A DNA stretch of 64,000 bases. Source: Enchytraeus crypticus. Its lineage: Eukaryota; Annelida; Clitellata; Enchytraeida; Enchytraeidae. The position numbers and the translations under genes were made by a program. Shown here in pieces: positions 44,056-54,577 of this stretch (its first letter is position 1; each line of letters opens with the position of its first letter). Location of the stretch: positions 1-64,000 of the forward strand of contig CAJHZI010000348.1 of assembly GCA_905160935.1 (NCBI GenBank), in the 5' to 3' direction. The notes beneath the pieces are model-generated. The model saw only the letters and a list, made by a program, of their open reading frames with translations, made no database searches and was not told where the DNA came from.

Positions 44056-44539
44056 GAAGCAAGCTATACTCAGCTGTACAGTACACGTGCACTTATCGTC
44101 GCTGAGTAGATAAACAACAGTTATGGCCGTGGTTACTAGTGAGATAATGAAATGTTTAATTAAACATCAACAGTTGCGTAAACTACTGATTAGTCACAAT
44201 TTGATATTCTGCAAGCTTGAATCGATGTGTAGAGTAATGCATAGCTCTGTGCACTTGTTTTCGGGCGTTTAAACAGTCGATAGGTTACATCACTGATTAA
44301 GAAATAGTATTTGACTACGTTTACGAAGTAAGCTGATTGGTCGATCAGCCTGAAGGAGAGCGCTGTGATTGGCTGACCGACATAATTTTGGCGGCTGACG
44401 TTGTAGTTAATAACCACGCAACATTTTTTAGTGAATACCAGAAATTCTGAACAATAGTTTAACCAACAACAGAGGCGTAAATTAACAACTGATCAATGAA
44501 AAGTTAGTAAATGCGGGTTTTAAACTAATCGAACAATAG

Positions 44540-44670
44540 TTATCATCATCATCTTCCATTAAATCCTAGTTTAACCAGGGTCGGGATACGAATAGTCTTT
44601 CTCCAGTCCTCCCTGTCCCACACCGTATCATCAGTCAATCCCCTATTTTTCAGGTCCTTCTAACAATCCA
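44540..44670 (-). repeat. S2 repeat, 3' half
   Basis: CATCATCATCTTCCATTAAA, GTCGGGATACGAATAGTC and TATCATCAGTCAATCCCCTA. Confidence 0.8.
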
Positions 44671-44747
44671 ACAATGGAATATCAATTACACCTATTGATA
44701 ACAATACCTATCTCTCATTATTTTTCCAGTGTTAATTTAGTAATGAT

Positions 44748-44880
44748 AGATTGATTGCTTGACTGATCGATCGATCGATTGAGTGATTGATCAGTTGATT
44801 AACTGATTGATTGATGGACTGATTGATGGATTTATTTATTGTCACTGATTGATTGATTGATAGATTGATTGATTGATCGG
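44748..44880. repeat. Imperfect (GATT)n tract
   Basis: GATTGATTGATC-rich sequence. Confidence 0.75.
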
Positions 44881-45049
44881 CAGTACATACGGACGCAAGG
44901 ACAAGTATCCCAGTAGATTTCCCTGTGGAGCTTCAACACTCATCCCTTTATCACACGATTCCAGTAGAAACAACGGCCTGTGCAAGTAGAGAAATTGCTG
45001 GAAAACAGAAAAAAATAGTGAAAACTTATATTCTAGCAGTGAATCTGGT

Positions 45050-45093
45050 AAGCATATCAGCATATCAGTGATAACTGATATGCTGATATGCTT
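45050..45093. repeat. Perfect 20-bp hairpin
   Basis: AAGCATATCAGCATATCAGT, a 4-base GATA loop, and its exact complement. Immediately followed by a SINE-A. Confidence 0.9.
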
Positions 45094-45104
45094 CACCACT
45101 GTCC

Positions 45105-45240
45105 AGAGACAATGGCGAAGTCGGTAAGACACTCGACCGCGGATGAGCATGTGCGGGGTTCAAATCCTGGGTTCGTCCGTCACTGACATCGCTTTCGTGT
45201 GAGAAAACTGACGTTAACCTTAGATCAGCTTTAGCTTTTT
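45105..45240 (+). repeat. SINE-A
   Basis: ATGGCGAAGTCGGTAAGACA, GGGGTTCAAATCCTGGGTTC and GAAAACTGACGTTAACCTTA. Confidence 0.9.
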
Positions 45241-45700
45241 AGCATCAATTTAAGAATTGACAAATTGCTTACTTTGATATTCATTAGGGGGGACTATCGC
45301 AGGTGCAAGAGAAAGCTTTGGAAACCAGACAACTAAAATTATGGTCAGGTTTAGGATTATTTTAAAATACAAATATTCTAATGTCTACATGTATGTTGTA
45401 AAATTCACTGTGTTCCTACAAATGTCTATCACATAGTAATAGCGCCAAATTTAAACTTCTTTTCCAATTTGTTTGAAATGGAGGGGAGATAATTTGGCCA
45501 TTCATTATTTGTTAATATTGCACAGTATTAATTTGACCGTGGGCCTGGTCATGTTATTGCAATGATACTATGCAAAAAAGAAGTCGTGTATTCAATGTTA
45601 TATATATTGTCCGTACTAGTAATTAGTATGTAAACATAATTATATATTTATCATCTTATAAAAATAATAAAAAATGTAATATCATCAATAATTATTATAT
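45241..45700. other. No feature recognised
   Basis: Unique AT-rich DNA. Confidence 0.4.
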
Positions 45701-45704
45701 ATAT

Positions 45705-45708
45705 AAAC

Positions 45709-45759
<51 letters not shown>

Positions 45760-45911
45760 CTGGTAACGCTAATATTAACGTCAGTTTTCTCACTCGAAAG
45801 CGATGTCAGTGACGGGCGAGCCTAGGATTTGAACCCCGCACATACTGATCCGTGGTCATATATATATTCGACATCGCCACTGTCTCCAGCTAGTATTAGC
45901 CTATATATACA

Positions 45912-45957
<46 letters not shown>
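45705..45957 (-). repeat. SINE-A flanked on both sides by (AT)n
   Basis: SINE-A on minus at 45760-45895 lies between (AT)n tracts at 45705-45757 and 45903-45957. A short ATATATAT run has also invaded its box A region (45857-45867). Confidence 0.85.
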
Positions 45958-45958
<1 letters not shown>

Positions 45959-45970
45959 TACAGAGAGAAC

Positions 45971-46092
45971 CTGATAGTACTGATTGACTCCACTCATGGT
46001 AAATCCTCCTGAGCAGGCGACTGGAGAAACGGTCAGAAATATCTCGTCGTTCTTATTCATGATCTCAAAATTGTGTCCACAGAACTGGAAGC
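45971..46092 (-). CDS. Exon C of an unidentified, probably secreted gene
   Basis: Acceptor ATATTTTAG. The first two bases complete a Cys codon with the T left by exon 47659-47793. It reads FQFCGHNFEIMNKNDEIFL then TVSPVACSGGFTMSGVNQYY and Q, ending in phase 0 before GTTCTC, a weak donor. Phase compatibility with the preceding exon across 1.6 kb is the main evidence. It is too short for domain assignment. The two new cysteines and absence of lysine-rich stretches fit an extracellular protein. Downstream exons are uncertain. Confidence 0.5.
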
Positions 46093-46319
46093 CTAAAATA
46101 TATTATTATATGACATTTAGAAATTTTATAAACTAACGAAATCAATTCGTTTAAGTAATCGTATTAAATTAATTCTAATTGACTGAATAAGGTTGTTTAA
46201 TAAACATAGCATTTCATCATTTCACAACAGGTATAGGCCCTATCTACTGTATGCCTGTACTGTATGAGTGTAGTCCAGTATTTACAGTATATATTAATAT
46301 ACTTAGATACTTGCAATAT

Positions 46320-46325
46320 ATAATA

Positions 46326-46356
<31 letters not shown>

Positions 46357-46366
46357 CTGTATATAT

Positions 46367-46426
<60 letters not shown>

Positions 46427-46482
46427 TATATATATATATATATTGTATATATATATATTGTATATATATATATATATATTAA
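46320..46482. repeat. (AT)n microsatellite
   Basis: TA runs with TGTA interruptions. Both strands give YIYIYI frames, which are artefacts. Confidence 0.95.
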
Positions 46483-46489
46483 TACAGTA

Positions 46490-46740
46490 ATCTGTCAAGT
46501 GGCAGGTCCAAGATACATATTCCTACTCAAGCGTGGCTTTTCACGCTCCATTAAGAACGCTCCATCTATTAACGAGTTAATCGCTACTATCCTATTCGCG
46601 CCTTAATGTCGCATGCAGCCAGGGAATAATGTGGCTTCTAAGGTGGTTTCCCGTTGCAATCCTTAGTTCTTTCTTAGTAGCATTTCTATGATGAATACTT
46701 TCCTTCATTGCGACTGGTAGTCGGTAACGATTAAATGGAA
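46490..46740 (+). repeat. Repeat E
   Basis: AAGTGGCAGGTCCAAGATAC, CACGCTCCATTAAGAACGCT and GTTAATCGCTACTATCC, shared with 48060 and 56105. Confidence 0.65.
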
Positions 46741-46744
46741 ATCA

Positions 46745-47097
46745 TAGAAAGAAGTCAATAATAGCAAAGAATTTCAACAACGAGCTAAGCATAGGACACC
46801 CCATGCAGTTGTCACGTGTGCTACCAAATGTAAAGTTTGAACAAATTTGGTCAGCATATTTCATTAGGAAGAAAAGTTGGATAGGACACATTCTAAGGAG
46901 GGAAAGTCTACTAAAAGAGGTCATAAAAGGTAGAATGGAAGCAAATAGAGGCAGAGGAAGGCCAAGATTATTAATCTGAGATGATTTAAAGATCCACTCA
47001 AATGTGGACATGAAGAGGAAAGCGGCGGACAGAGAAGAGTGGAAGCGTTATGTACTATGGACCTGCCAGTAGGCAGTACACTAAGAGAGATATTTCA
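46745..47097 (+). pseudogene. LINE-C C-terminal fragment
   Basis: From about 46860 the translated pieces match 10850-11045: KSWIGHILRRESLLKEVIKG, RMEANRGRGRPRL and EMKRKAADREEWKR. The tail CAGTACACTAAGAGAGA follows. The upstream part (46745-46860) is diverged. Confidence 0.75.
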
Positions 47098-47224
47098 TTA
47101 CTGGTTGATTTAAACACTCTTGATGTACTCACAGTGTACTCTAACAATAAATCTATCGCAATTTAACGTCCACTTCTTCATCCGATGATTGTGTCATGGA
47201 CGCAGATAAAGAGTAATCATCAGC

Positions 47225-47390
47225 AGAGATCTGGGTAACAACAACAACAACAATAACAACAACAATAATAGAGTGATACTGTTGTCCATGACAACATTGA
47301 GCACTGTGGTACCAAATCCAATCCGATGAGCTGAATGTGGTGTCCAAATCGGTGAAAGCCAAAATCCGGGAGTTCGGTCGGAGGAAGGAT
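47225..47390 (+). repeat. Repeat F, longest copy
   Basis: (AAC)n edge, AATAGAGTGATACTGTTGTC, TTGAGCACTGTGGTACCAAA and AAAATCCGGGAGTTCGGTC. Inverted relative to 6753-6900. Confidence 0.75.
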
Positions 47391-47519
47391 ACTAGTGGAA
47401 TGGATGTTTACGTGTTGGTCTCAGTTCCTGTGTAATGGTTGAATATGAGAAAAGCCTTCAACCGTGTATGAAACTGTTCATAGAGAAGGAAAGCATGAAC
47501 AGGAGAATATGAGGCGTAG

Positions 47520-47648
47520 GATGATGATGATGACGATGATGATGATGATAATGATGATGATGATAATGATGATGACGACGATGATGATGACGATGATGAT
47601 GACGATGATGATGATGACGATGATGATGATGATGATGACGATGATGAG
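47520..47648. repeat. (GAT/GAC)n trinucleotide repeat inside an intron
   Basis: Lies directly downstream of the exon 47659-47793 donor on minus, starting about 10 bases from it. Confidence 0.9.
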
Positions 47649-47658
47649 GGTAACTCAC

Positions 47659-47793
47659 ATTTGACGTCTCTCTGGACCACCACTCCAGGGGCTTCCAGCA
47701 GGAACTCAAATCCTGGGGGGCAGTTTACAGCGCTGAGTTTTAAGAATTCAGGGAGACCTTTACCCTCTTTCTTGTAGATCTCCACCAGATTGC
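47659..47793 (-). CDS. Exon B of an unidentified, probably secreted gene
   Basis: Acceptor CTCTCTCTTTCTTCCAG has a strong polypyrimidine tract, and donor GTGAGTTA is close to consensus. It encodes NLVEIYKKEGKGLPEFLKL, SAVNCPPGFEFLLEAP and GVVVQRDVK. The NCPPGFEF motif resembles starts of Cys-rich extracellular modules. The reading frame joins exon 49174-49295 (split Gly codon) and exon 45971-46092 (split Cys codon) without a stop. No family recognised. Confidence 0.62.
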
Positions 47794-48059
47794 CTGGAAG
47801 AAAGAGAGAGCCATGAAAATTTATTAGTAACTGAATCACAATATACAAAAAGCGCATACAACGCGACAGAATACAAGTATAATGGCTGTCAGAAAGAGCA
47901 CAATTGAGCTCTATCTAGCTGACTACCGGAAGCACGGAAACATAGTAACATAGCAACATAATATCGTAGAAAAATATTAAATTAAAGATCGTAATTAGAT
48001 CGCAGGAAGATATTAAATTATTAATAATTTATAATAGTTCATAATTTAGAATCATACAT

Positions 48060-48185
48060 GTATCTCTCTAGCGTTTAGCAAGTGATAGGTCCAAAGTAAA
48101 TATTGCATTATTCAAATTCTGCTTTCATGATTCATAAGGAGCAAGTTAATCCCTTCACAAAAGGCTATGCCTTATCCATAACTTA
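48060..48185 (+). repeat. Repeat E
   Basis: CAAGTGATAGGTCCAAAGTA, TTCTGCTTTCATGATTCATA and AAAAGGCTATGCCTTATCCA. Confidence 0.65.
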
Positions 48186-48299
48186 TGTTATTATTATTAT
48201 ATTCGTTTATTACATGAAATCTGACATACCGCAGAAAACGTACACACACACACAATTGGCAATATAGAAAGTAATAAATATAAGCAGACATTGTTTAAA

Positions 48300-48560
48300 A
48301 AATCTAATACGAGTCTTTATATAGCATTCTAATTATAAAGTTCTTATCCATCAAAGGTGAGCGCTTAGATAGTAAAGAGAAAGGGTGAGCCCTCTCCCTG
48401 AGCTTAAAGTTAAAATTATCTTTAAGCGGCGGAAGAAGCCGGTGCAGGACATGCTGTTTGTTACTGATGATAGCGTTAAACAATTTCTCATCTGTATCGG
48501 CAGCGATATCTGCAAAAGATCGTACAAGATAAAAGAATCGTATATACACCAACATCTTTT
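48300..48560 (-). pseudogene. LINE ORF2 C-terminal relic (LLPP type)
   Basis: The frame reads KLFNAIISNKQHVLHRLLPP, LKDNFNFKLRERAHPFSLL and MDKNFIIRMLYKDSY. It shares LLPP…N…LxxKNFIxRM with 57501-57821. This pattern is typical of the tail end of LINE ORF2 proteins in invertebrates. No upstream RT is present. Confidence 0.6.
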
Positions 48561-48679
48561 ACATAATCGTAAAAGATGTTGTCTATAGCTTGAGAAAGTG
48601 TAGCTTCCAATTAGCTAGAGTCGGGCTTAAGACAGTTTCTTAAAAAAGTTACAATTTCTGAAGTCTAAGCCTTCACCAA

Positions 48680-48795
48680 CCGAATGCACTTTCTGACGCT
48701 GGATTGGATCTTATTTATATGTCGTCTTTTACGATACGTGCAGTATACGGTTGGTTTATTCTTCAAGCAACCCGGACACAACATGAGGAGTGTAT
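48680..48795 (-). repeat. S2 repeat, 5' half
   Basis: TTCACCAACCGAATGCACTT, TACGATACGTGCAGTATACG and CAACCCGGACACAAC. Confidence 0.8.
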
Positions 48796-48864
48796 TTTAT
48801 CGTTGTGTATATTATCACGTGGTGTATTTATTATAGTATGTATGTTGCAACATAACAAAATTTG

Positions 48865-49105
48865 CATGTCTCAGTTGCGTAGGGGTAACGTCATGAAGTT
48901 TTAAATGACAGATACTGAGGTGAATTGAACTCTCGCGGGTTCTAATCCCAGCCGCGCTGATCTGAGAGTAAAATCTCGGACATTCACTGGACTGGCTATA
49001 CGGAAAACGGACTAAGTGGCCTAACGGCTTAAACATGTGGTATTAAAAGTGATAGATATAAACACAGTTGATCGTTTCACTATAGTGCGTGTTTACTTTT
49101 AACAA
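48865..49105 (+). repeat. SINE-B
   Basis: GTCTCAGTTGCGTAGGGGTA, CGGGTTCTAATCCCAGCCGC (box B-like) and CTTAAACATGTGGTATTAAA. Confidence 0.85.
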
Positions 49106-49173
49106 CTAACAACACAACTATAGCAAAACATATTTTAAAAGATGAGAAGATTTTCTGGTAAAGTTGATCTCAC

Positions 49174-49295
49174 CTGGAGCATAATCCCTCGTCTCCACGT
49201 CCTCCAATAGAATCATCGGACCCACCCTTGACCTTGACATCCTGATGACCTTCAATCTCAACCGTGACCTTGATCTCCTGATGACCTTCAATTTT
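49174..49295 (-). CDS. Exon A of an unidentified gene
   Basis: The acceptor TTTTTTAGCTTTCAG and donor CCAG/GTGAGA are both good. In the frame that joins exon 47659-47793 it reads KLKVIRRSRSRLRLKVIRMS, then RSRVGPMILLEDVETRDYAP and a split Gly. The first half contains a 36-bp tandem duplication (ATTGAAGGTCATCAGG twice), so the true acceptor may be an internal AG. A second frame (KIEGHQEIKVTVE…) is also open but would hit a stop in the next exon. Confidence 0.5.
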
Positions 49296-49315
49296 CTGAA
49301 AGCTAAAAAATTTTC

Positions 49316-49415
49316 TATGAAAGCTAAAGTTAACGTCAGTTTCCTCACTTGAAAGCTATGTCAGTGACGGGCGAGCCCAGGATTTGAACCCCGCAACCGA
49401 CTATGGCGTATTTCA
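49316..49415 (-). repeat. SINE-A fragment
   Basis: AAGTTAACGTCAGTTTCCTC tail and AGGATTTGAACCCCGCAACC box B. It lies 20 bases upstream of the exon 49174-49295 acceptor and may supply part of that intron's end. Confidence 0.8.
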
Positions 49416-49599
49416 ATCCTAGGTGTACACTTCGGATATTAGCCATATATTAGTACCGGCTGGATGGCCTACACGATAGAACGTTTGCATTAGAAGCAAG
49501 AAGCTCAAGGTTTGGATTCCCGGCTGATTGGCTCTGACAGTCTCTCTGTGTTACTGATATAAACGTTAAACTTAACCATATTGACTTTTAAACAGACAA

Positions 49600-49740
49600 T
49601 TGGCTGGAGCCAGTGGTGAAGTCGGTTAGAAACTCGACCGCGGATCAGTATGTGCGGGGTTCAAATTCTGGGCTCGCCTGTCACTGACATCGATTTCAAG
49701 TGAGGAAACTGACGTTAGCATTAGCTTTACCATTTTTATA
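49600..49740 (+). repeat. SINE-A, complete
   Basis: GCTGGAGCCAGTGGTGAAGT, GGGGTTCAAATTCTGGGCTC and GAGGAAACTGACGTTAGCAT. Confidence 0.9.
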
Positions 49741-49939
49741 AAACGAATACTTAATTATAATAATTCTATTGCTTCTGTTAAGTATCACCTTTTACACCAA
49801 AGTGTACTAACTTTGTCAAACTGACAGCTGTGAATGCTCGTTAAAGGGCGAATAACCTGTCTACAAAGTTTCTACTGTAACTTCTTTTCATCGGTTTGAT
49901 ATTCAAAGTGTAAATTTTACACCAGCTTTTAACGTAACT

Positions 49940-50050
49940 CTTTCTCTCGTACACTGCCTACTGGCAGGTCCATTACATATAACTCATCCACTCTTCTTTG
50001 TCTTCCGCTTTCCTCTTTATATGCTCAAATGAGTGGAAGATAATGATGAT
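49940..50050 (-). repeat. LINE-C 3' end fragment
   Basis: CTCTCGTACACTGCCTACTG and CTTTGTCTTCCGCTTTCCTC, then GATGATGATG. Confidence 0.75.
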
Positions 50051-50264
50051 GATGTGGGAGCCATGTCCCTTTATATTTCATGCTTACAGCAAACATTGAC
50101 TTCATACAAAAATGTTTCTCATGCAGAAATGCACAGTTTCACAACATCACTCAATATCCTTCAATATAATATATGTAAGTAGATTAGGGGAATTGCATGA
50201 GCATATGCTTATGTTATATATCAATTATTACCAACAATTACCCTCTATGTAATAATTACATTCT

Positions 50265-50425
50265 GCGTCAAATATCTACAGTTGCACAAGCTATCTAGCT
50301 GACCACCGTAGGAAATAGATACTAGTAATTATAGAATATCTACAGTAACCCAAGCTATCTAGCTGACCACTGCAGGAAATAAGTACTAGCAATTATACAA
50401 TATCTACAGTACCTCACGCTATGTG
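50265..50425. repeat. About 60-bp tandem repeat, 2-3 copies
   Basis: Each unit has AATATCTACAGT and CAAGCTATCTAGCTGACCAC. A related AGCTCTATCTAGCTGACTAC occurs near 47910. Confidence 0.75.
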
Positions 50426-51000
50426 GCAACAGAAGGAATCCGCTGTTACTATTCTGCACGAGAAACATATAGGAACTAAAGCGATGGCTAAAGATTGACT
50501 TACGTAGTACTTGACTTTAAAGCTTTCCAATGTGTCCACTTCAAAGTTGAACAAGGTATTTAAATGTTAAATTTTCTTAAATTTATTCCTATCAACCTCA
50601 AGTCTATCTTGATAAAGCTTTACACAGACTAAATAGACAGCAACCAGTGAATGGATTAAATTTTTAGTTTTTCTCGACCAAAGTTTGAGAGATGTTGTGA
50701 AATTCAAACAGGGCGTTAGTAATTAATGCTCTTAAAACTGCGCCGCGATTGAGGATGTTTTCAAGGTTTTCCTGGTAAATGAAATACTTGAGATAATTCT
50801 ATTAGCTCTCTTAAGCTTCAATTGGCTTATTAATCTAGCGGCATCATGAATCTATTAATATATTCCTATAAGTAGTGGTTCAAGCCTCAAGGTTATACCA
50901 TCCTCATTTAATCCTGTAAATTGCAGCCAATATACTAGCGGAATATTAATTTTGTACAACACGTAGACTCTCGTGGAGTTCATTGAACCTTTTTTGTATA
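50426..51000. other. No feature recognised
   Basis: AT-rich DNA without supported features. Confidence 0.4.
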
Positions 51001-51575
51001 GTCAACTCACTCACTCACTCACTCACTCACTCACTCACTCACTCACTCACTCACTCACTCACTCACTCACTCACTCACTCACTCACTCACTCACTCACTC
51101 ACTCACTCACTCACTCACTAACTCACTCACTCACTCACTCACTCACTCACTCACTCACTCACTCACTCACTCACTCACTCACTCACTCACTCACTCACTC
51201 ACTCACTCACTCACTCAATCACTCAATCACTCAATCACTCACTCACTCAATCACTCAATCACTCAATCACTCACACTCACTCACTCACTCACTCACTCAC
51301 TCACTCACTCACTCACTCACTCACACTCACACACTCACCCACTCACCACCCACTCACCCACTCACCCACTCACTCACCCCACCCACCCCCCACACCCACC
51401 CACTCACCCACCCACCCACCCACCCACCCACCCACCCACTCACCCACCCACCCACCCACCCACCCCCCACCCACCCACCCACTCACCCACTCACCACCCA
51501 CCACCACTCAACTCACCACTCACTCACTCACTCCTCACTCACTACACTCAACTCACCCCCCCACTCACTCACAGG
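51001..51575. repeat. (ACTC)n to (CACC)n microsatellite
   Basis: About 230 bp of almost perfect ACTC grades into AATC-interrupted and then C-rich CACCCACC units. THSLTHSL and THPPTHPP frames are artefacts. Confidence 0.97.
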
Positions 51576-51594
51576 TAGTATGCAGAGCTGAAAT

Positions 51595-51690
51595 GTGGAT
51601 GTAAGCGTCCGTGTAATCTCTCAACAGTAATATCAGTGCCGGGCGAGCCCAGGATTTGAACCCCGCACATACTTTATCCGGGGTAGGATA
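51595..51690 (-). repeat. SINE-A fragment
   Basis: GGGCGAGCCCAGGATTTGAA and CCCCGCACATACTTTATCCG. Confidence 0.75.
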
Positions 51691-52120
51691 TATTACTGCA
51701 ATAACACATGTCAATTCTATATGTCAACGTAATATTTCTGTAAAATTATGTCTTAGCTTTTTATTACTGAGATGAAATTTAGAAGCACGAGTACAGATTC
51801 CATTTATCTAATTTCAGTTTACTAATAGGCCTATAATGAGGAAAGATTTTATGAATTTACTTTAAGGTTTAGTCTACAATATCAGTGTATAACAGTAATG
51901 AATTATAAAACTAATGTCAAAATTAAAATGAAGATGCTTTTAAATTCTGATTCGCCGTCTTTCTGTTTAGCTTTACAGCTCTTCTTCTGTCCATCCTTCT
52001 GAATACAGAACTGAAGTGTCTAGTAGTAAAGATGGTTCTGAAATACAAAACAAAACGATCGATCCACACAATCAAGATGTCGCAGAAATAAAATAGAGAT
52101 AAGGACACAAATAATTACTG
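51691..52120. other. No feature recognised
   Basis: AT-rich, no exon supported. Confidence 0.4.
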
Positions 52121-52124
52121 TAAG

Positions 52125-52265
52125 CTGGCTGGAGCCAGTGGCGAAGTCGGTAAGATACTCGACCGCGGATAAATATGTGCGGGGTTCAAATCCTGGGCTC
52201 TCCTGTCACTGACATCGCTTTCGAGTGAGCAAATTAACGTTAGGCTTAGCTTTTACCTTTGCTTT
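52125..52265 (+). repeat. SINE-A, complete
   Basis: GGCTGGAGCCAGTGGCGAAG, GGGGTTCAAATCCTGGGCTC and TAACGTTAGGCTTAGC. Confidence 0.9.
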
Positions 52266-52376
52266 ATACCTAACATTGAAATGAGATGACTGTTATTCCT
52301 ACATATTTATCTCTACATATTTATTTCTTCCAATCCAGACTTTGCTCCACTAGTCAGAGAACAGTGTGAAAATTCC

Positions 52377-52514
52377 TGGAACAGTGTCATATTAATGACT
52401 CATAACAACTCTGGAACAGTGTAATATTGATGACTCATAACAACACCGTAACTATGTAATATTATTGACTCATAACAACACTGGAACAGTGTAATATTAA
52501 TGACTCAGAACAAC
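52377..52514. repeat. 34-bp tandem repeat, 4 copies
   Basis: CTGGAACAGTGTAATATTAA then TGACTCATAACAAC, at 52377, 52411, 52445 and 52480. Confidence 0.8.
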
Positions 52515-52759
52515 TTTGAAACATCACAGACTGATGGCTCCATCTCTGGAGTGCATGAGATATTTTTTCTGCATCATTGACTTGCTGATACAATGCAGAA
52601 AAATTTAATTAAATCAGAAACATTTTCATATCTTGACTGTCATACATCAAACATGCAAGGCTAGAGTTTATGGAAAGCAATTAAATAATATCTCTATTAT
52701 CTAGCAATATTATGCAGTTATAGTTGCATAAGCGTATATTTTATTGTACTAACCTTACC

Positions 52760-52846
52760 ATGAGGTACACGCTGCTCATCACGATCACCTTCATCCTGAT
52801 TTCCAGATCCTCCGGAACTGCGCAAAAACATGGAAAACAAACGTAG
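52760..52846 (+). other. Ambiguous 28-codon ORF / minus-strand exon block
   Basis: On plus, ATG 52760 opens MRYTLLITITFILISRSSGT, which looks like a signal peptide, but it stops after 28 codons with no GT donor. On minus, the same DNA has an acceptor (TGTTTTTGCGCAG), 59 bases of open frame and a strong donor (ATG/GTAAGG), spanning 52771-52829. The minus exon reads PEDLEIRMKVIVMSSVYLM or, one frame over, SGGSGNQDEGDRDEQRVPH. The minus exon is the better model because both splice sites fit and a similar block lies at 40955-41013. Its phase does not join exon 49174-49295 directly. Confidence 0.45.
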
Positions 52847-52964
52847 CTAGATTTTTGGCTATGACCATAACCTATAAACTTACTCTTAAAAAACGATTTC
52901 TATCTTCCACTAGTATTGTTACACTAGTTTGCATAACATGTAAATAAACATACAGCGCTTCGAG

Positions 52965-53120
52965 ACGGAAAAAGAGGCAGGGGCAGGCCGAGATTATGTA
53001 TGTTAGATGTTTTAAAGACCCACTCATATGTGGAAATGAAGAGGAAGGATGAAGCCAGAGAAGAGTGGAGGCGTTATATACCATGGACCTGCCAGCAGGC
53101 AGTGCACTAAGAGAGGGGCA
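52965..53120 (+). repeat. LINE-C 3' end fragment
   Basis: GGAAAAAGAGGCAGGGGCAG, CTCATATGTGGAAATGAAGA and GCAGTGCACTAAGAGAGG. Confidence 0.85.
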
Positions 53121-53299
53121 GCGCTTCGGTTTTCTCCAAAATTCTATTGGAATCCATAAAGATGGTGTATTTCTTTCCAACAGCCGAAGTCTTGCTCTTA
53201 ATTTGATTCTCTCAGTGTTGTGACCAAACCAATTAGTTAATTGAAGTCGTTTGATTATAACTTAACAAGAACTTCATATTCTGCTTGATGAGTAATAAA

Positions 53300-53450
53300 G
53301 CTGGCATAGCAAATGTTAACGTCAGCTTCCTCACTCTCAAGCAATGACAGTGACGTGCGAGCCCAGGATTTGAAGCCCGCCCATACCGATCCGCGGTCGA
53401 GTACTTTAACCATCATCTCCACTGGCTTGAGCCAGTGGTGTCTTTGATGT
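53300..53450 (-). repeat. SINE-A
   Basis: GTTAACGTCAGCTTCCTCAC, CAGGATTTGAAGCCCGCCCA and CCACTGGCTTGAGCC. Confidence 0.85.
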
Positions 53451-53544
53451 CTTTGGCGATTTTTTTGAGTGATCCTTTGAGACCCTCAAAGATCCTATGA
53501 CTGAAGAAGTACCCTTGGCTTATCTGTGATTGACATTGAATGGT

Positions 53545-53815
53545 CACTCATGAATGGCCACTCATGAATGGTCACTCATGAATGGTCACTCATGAATGGT
53601 CACTCATGAATGGTCACTCATGAATGCTCACTCATGAATGGTCACTCATGAATGGTCACTCATTAATGCTCACTCATGAATGGTCACTCATGTTTAAATG
53701 GTCACTCATGAATGGTCACTCATGAATGGTCACTCATGAATGGTCACTCATGAATGGTCACTCATGAATGGTCACTCATTAATGCTCACTCATGAACGGT
53801 CACTCATGATGAGTT
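53545..53815. repeat. 14-bp minisatellite
   Basis: AATGGTCACTCATG in about 19 head-to-tail copies with CTC/GTC and TTA/TGA variants and one TTTA interruption. It lacks the spacer structure of CRISPR. Confidence 0.97.
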
Positions 53816-54300
53816 AACTCTATTGACTACCCATTAAAATGAACAAATTTGATAAAAATAACAATCTAAGCCTTTTTTCAAAACTTCTTCTTACAAATTA
53901 TTAAACAGTAATATCGATTTGGATTTCATAGTTGTTTGCACAAATATACATGTAAATAAATTAAACGAAAAAAAAATTATTATGTCTCTATTTCAAAGCA
54001 CCTTTGAAGATTTACTTATTCTATAACGATCTGCTACTGTTGGAACACGTAAATAAATCATTAATAGAGCAAGTACTGATGAAGACGTACTGAAAAAATT
54101 CTAATCTCTGACTGAATACTCTTAATAAGACGGGTAATCGTTAATTACATATAAGTACTTATTGACTACTTACGTGATTAATTGTTGACGCTTACATGAT
54201 TACTTGCATTTGTTGACATTTACAGGAAAACTTGTTGACACTTACAGGATTGCATGCTGACATTCATATAAGTACTTGTTGATATTTACAGGGGTATTTA
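53816..54300. other. No gene; loosely repeated TACTTGTTGA
   Basis: 54160-54305 contains several TTACTTGTTGACATTTACAGG-like units shortened to different lengths. Confidence 0.45.
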
Positions 54301-54308
54301 TTGATTAC

Positions 54309-54309
<1 letters not shown>

Positions 54310-54354
<45 letters not shown>

Positions 54355-54356
54355 GA
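54310..54356. repeat. (AAT)n microsatellite
   Basis: Pure AATAAT run. Confidence 0.95.
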
Positions 54357-54577
54357 TGGTTTGCCGTTGTTGTTGTTCTCGGTTATTTGATCTCTCCTCA
54401 GTTCTTCTGAGTTATTTGGACATTGCACTCTTCGTCAAACATTTATTTTTGGAGTTTATAATCATTCAGCAATAAAAGTCCGGGACTTCCCTGATTGGAT
54501 TTCCCTGACTGTATTTCCCTGACTGGATTTCCCTCCATTCTTCCTAATATTTCATCTCTTAGCAGTCGTCGCTCTTA

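Noticed and set aside
46244..46498. YIYIYI frames on both strands
   Set aside because: Translations of (AT)n.
47464..47664. Met-rich and His-rich frames near 47.5 kb
   Set aside because: They are readings of the (GAT/GAC)n repeat in the intron.
50973..51591. Two frames of about 200 codons reading THSLTHSL and THPPTHPP
   Set aside because: Artefacts of the (ACTC)n/(CACC)n microsatellite.
52760..52846. Small secreted peptide gene on plus
   Set aside because: The signal-like start is followed by a stop after 28 codons and no donor. The minus-strand exon reading has both splice sites.
53545..53815. CRISPR-like array
   Set aside because: The 14-bp units are directly head to tail without unique spacers, and the genome is clearly eukaryotic.
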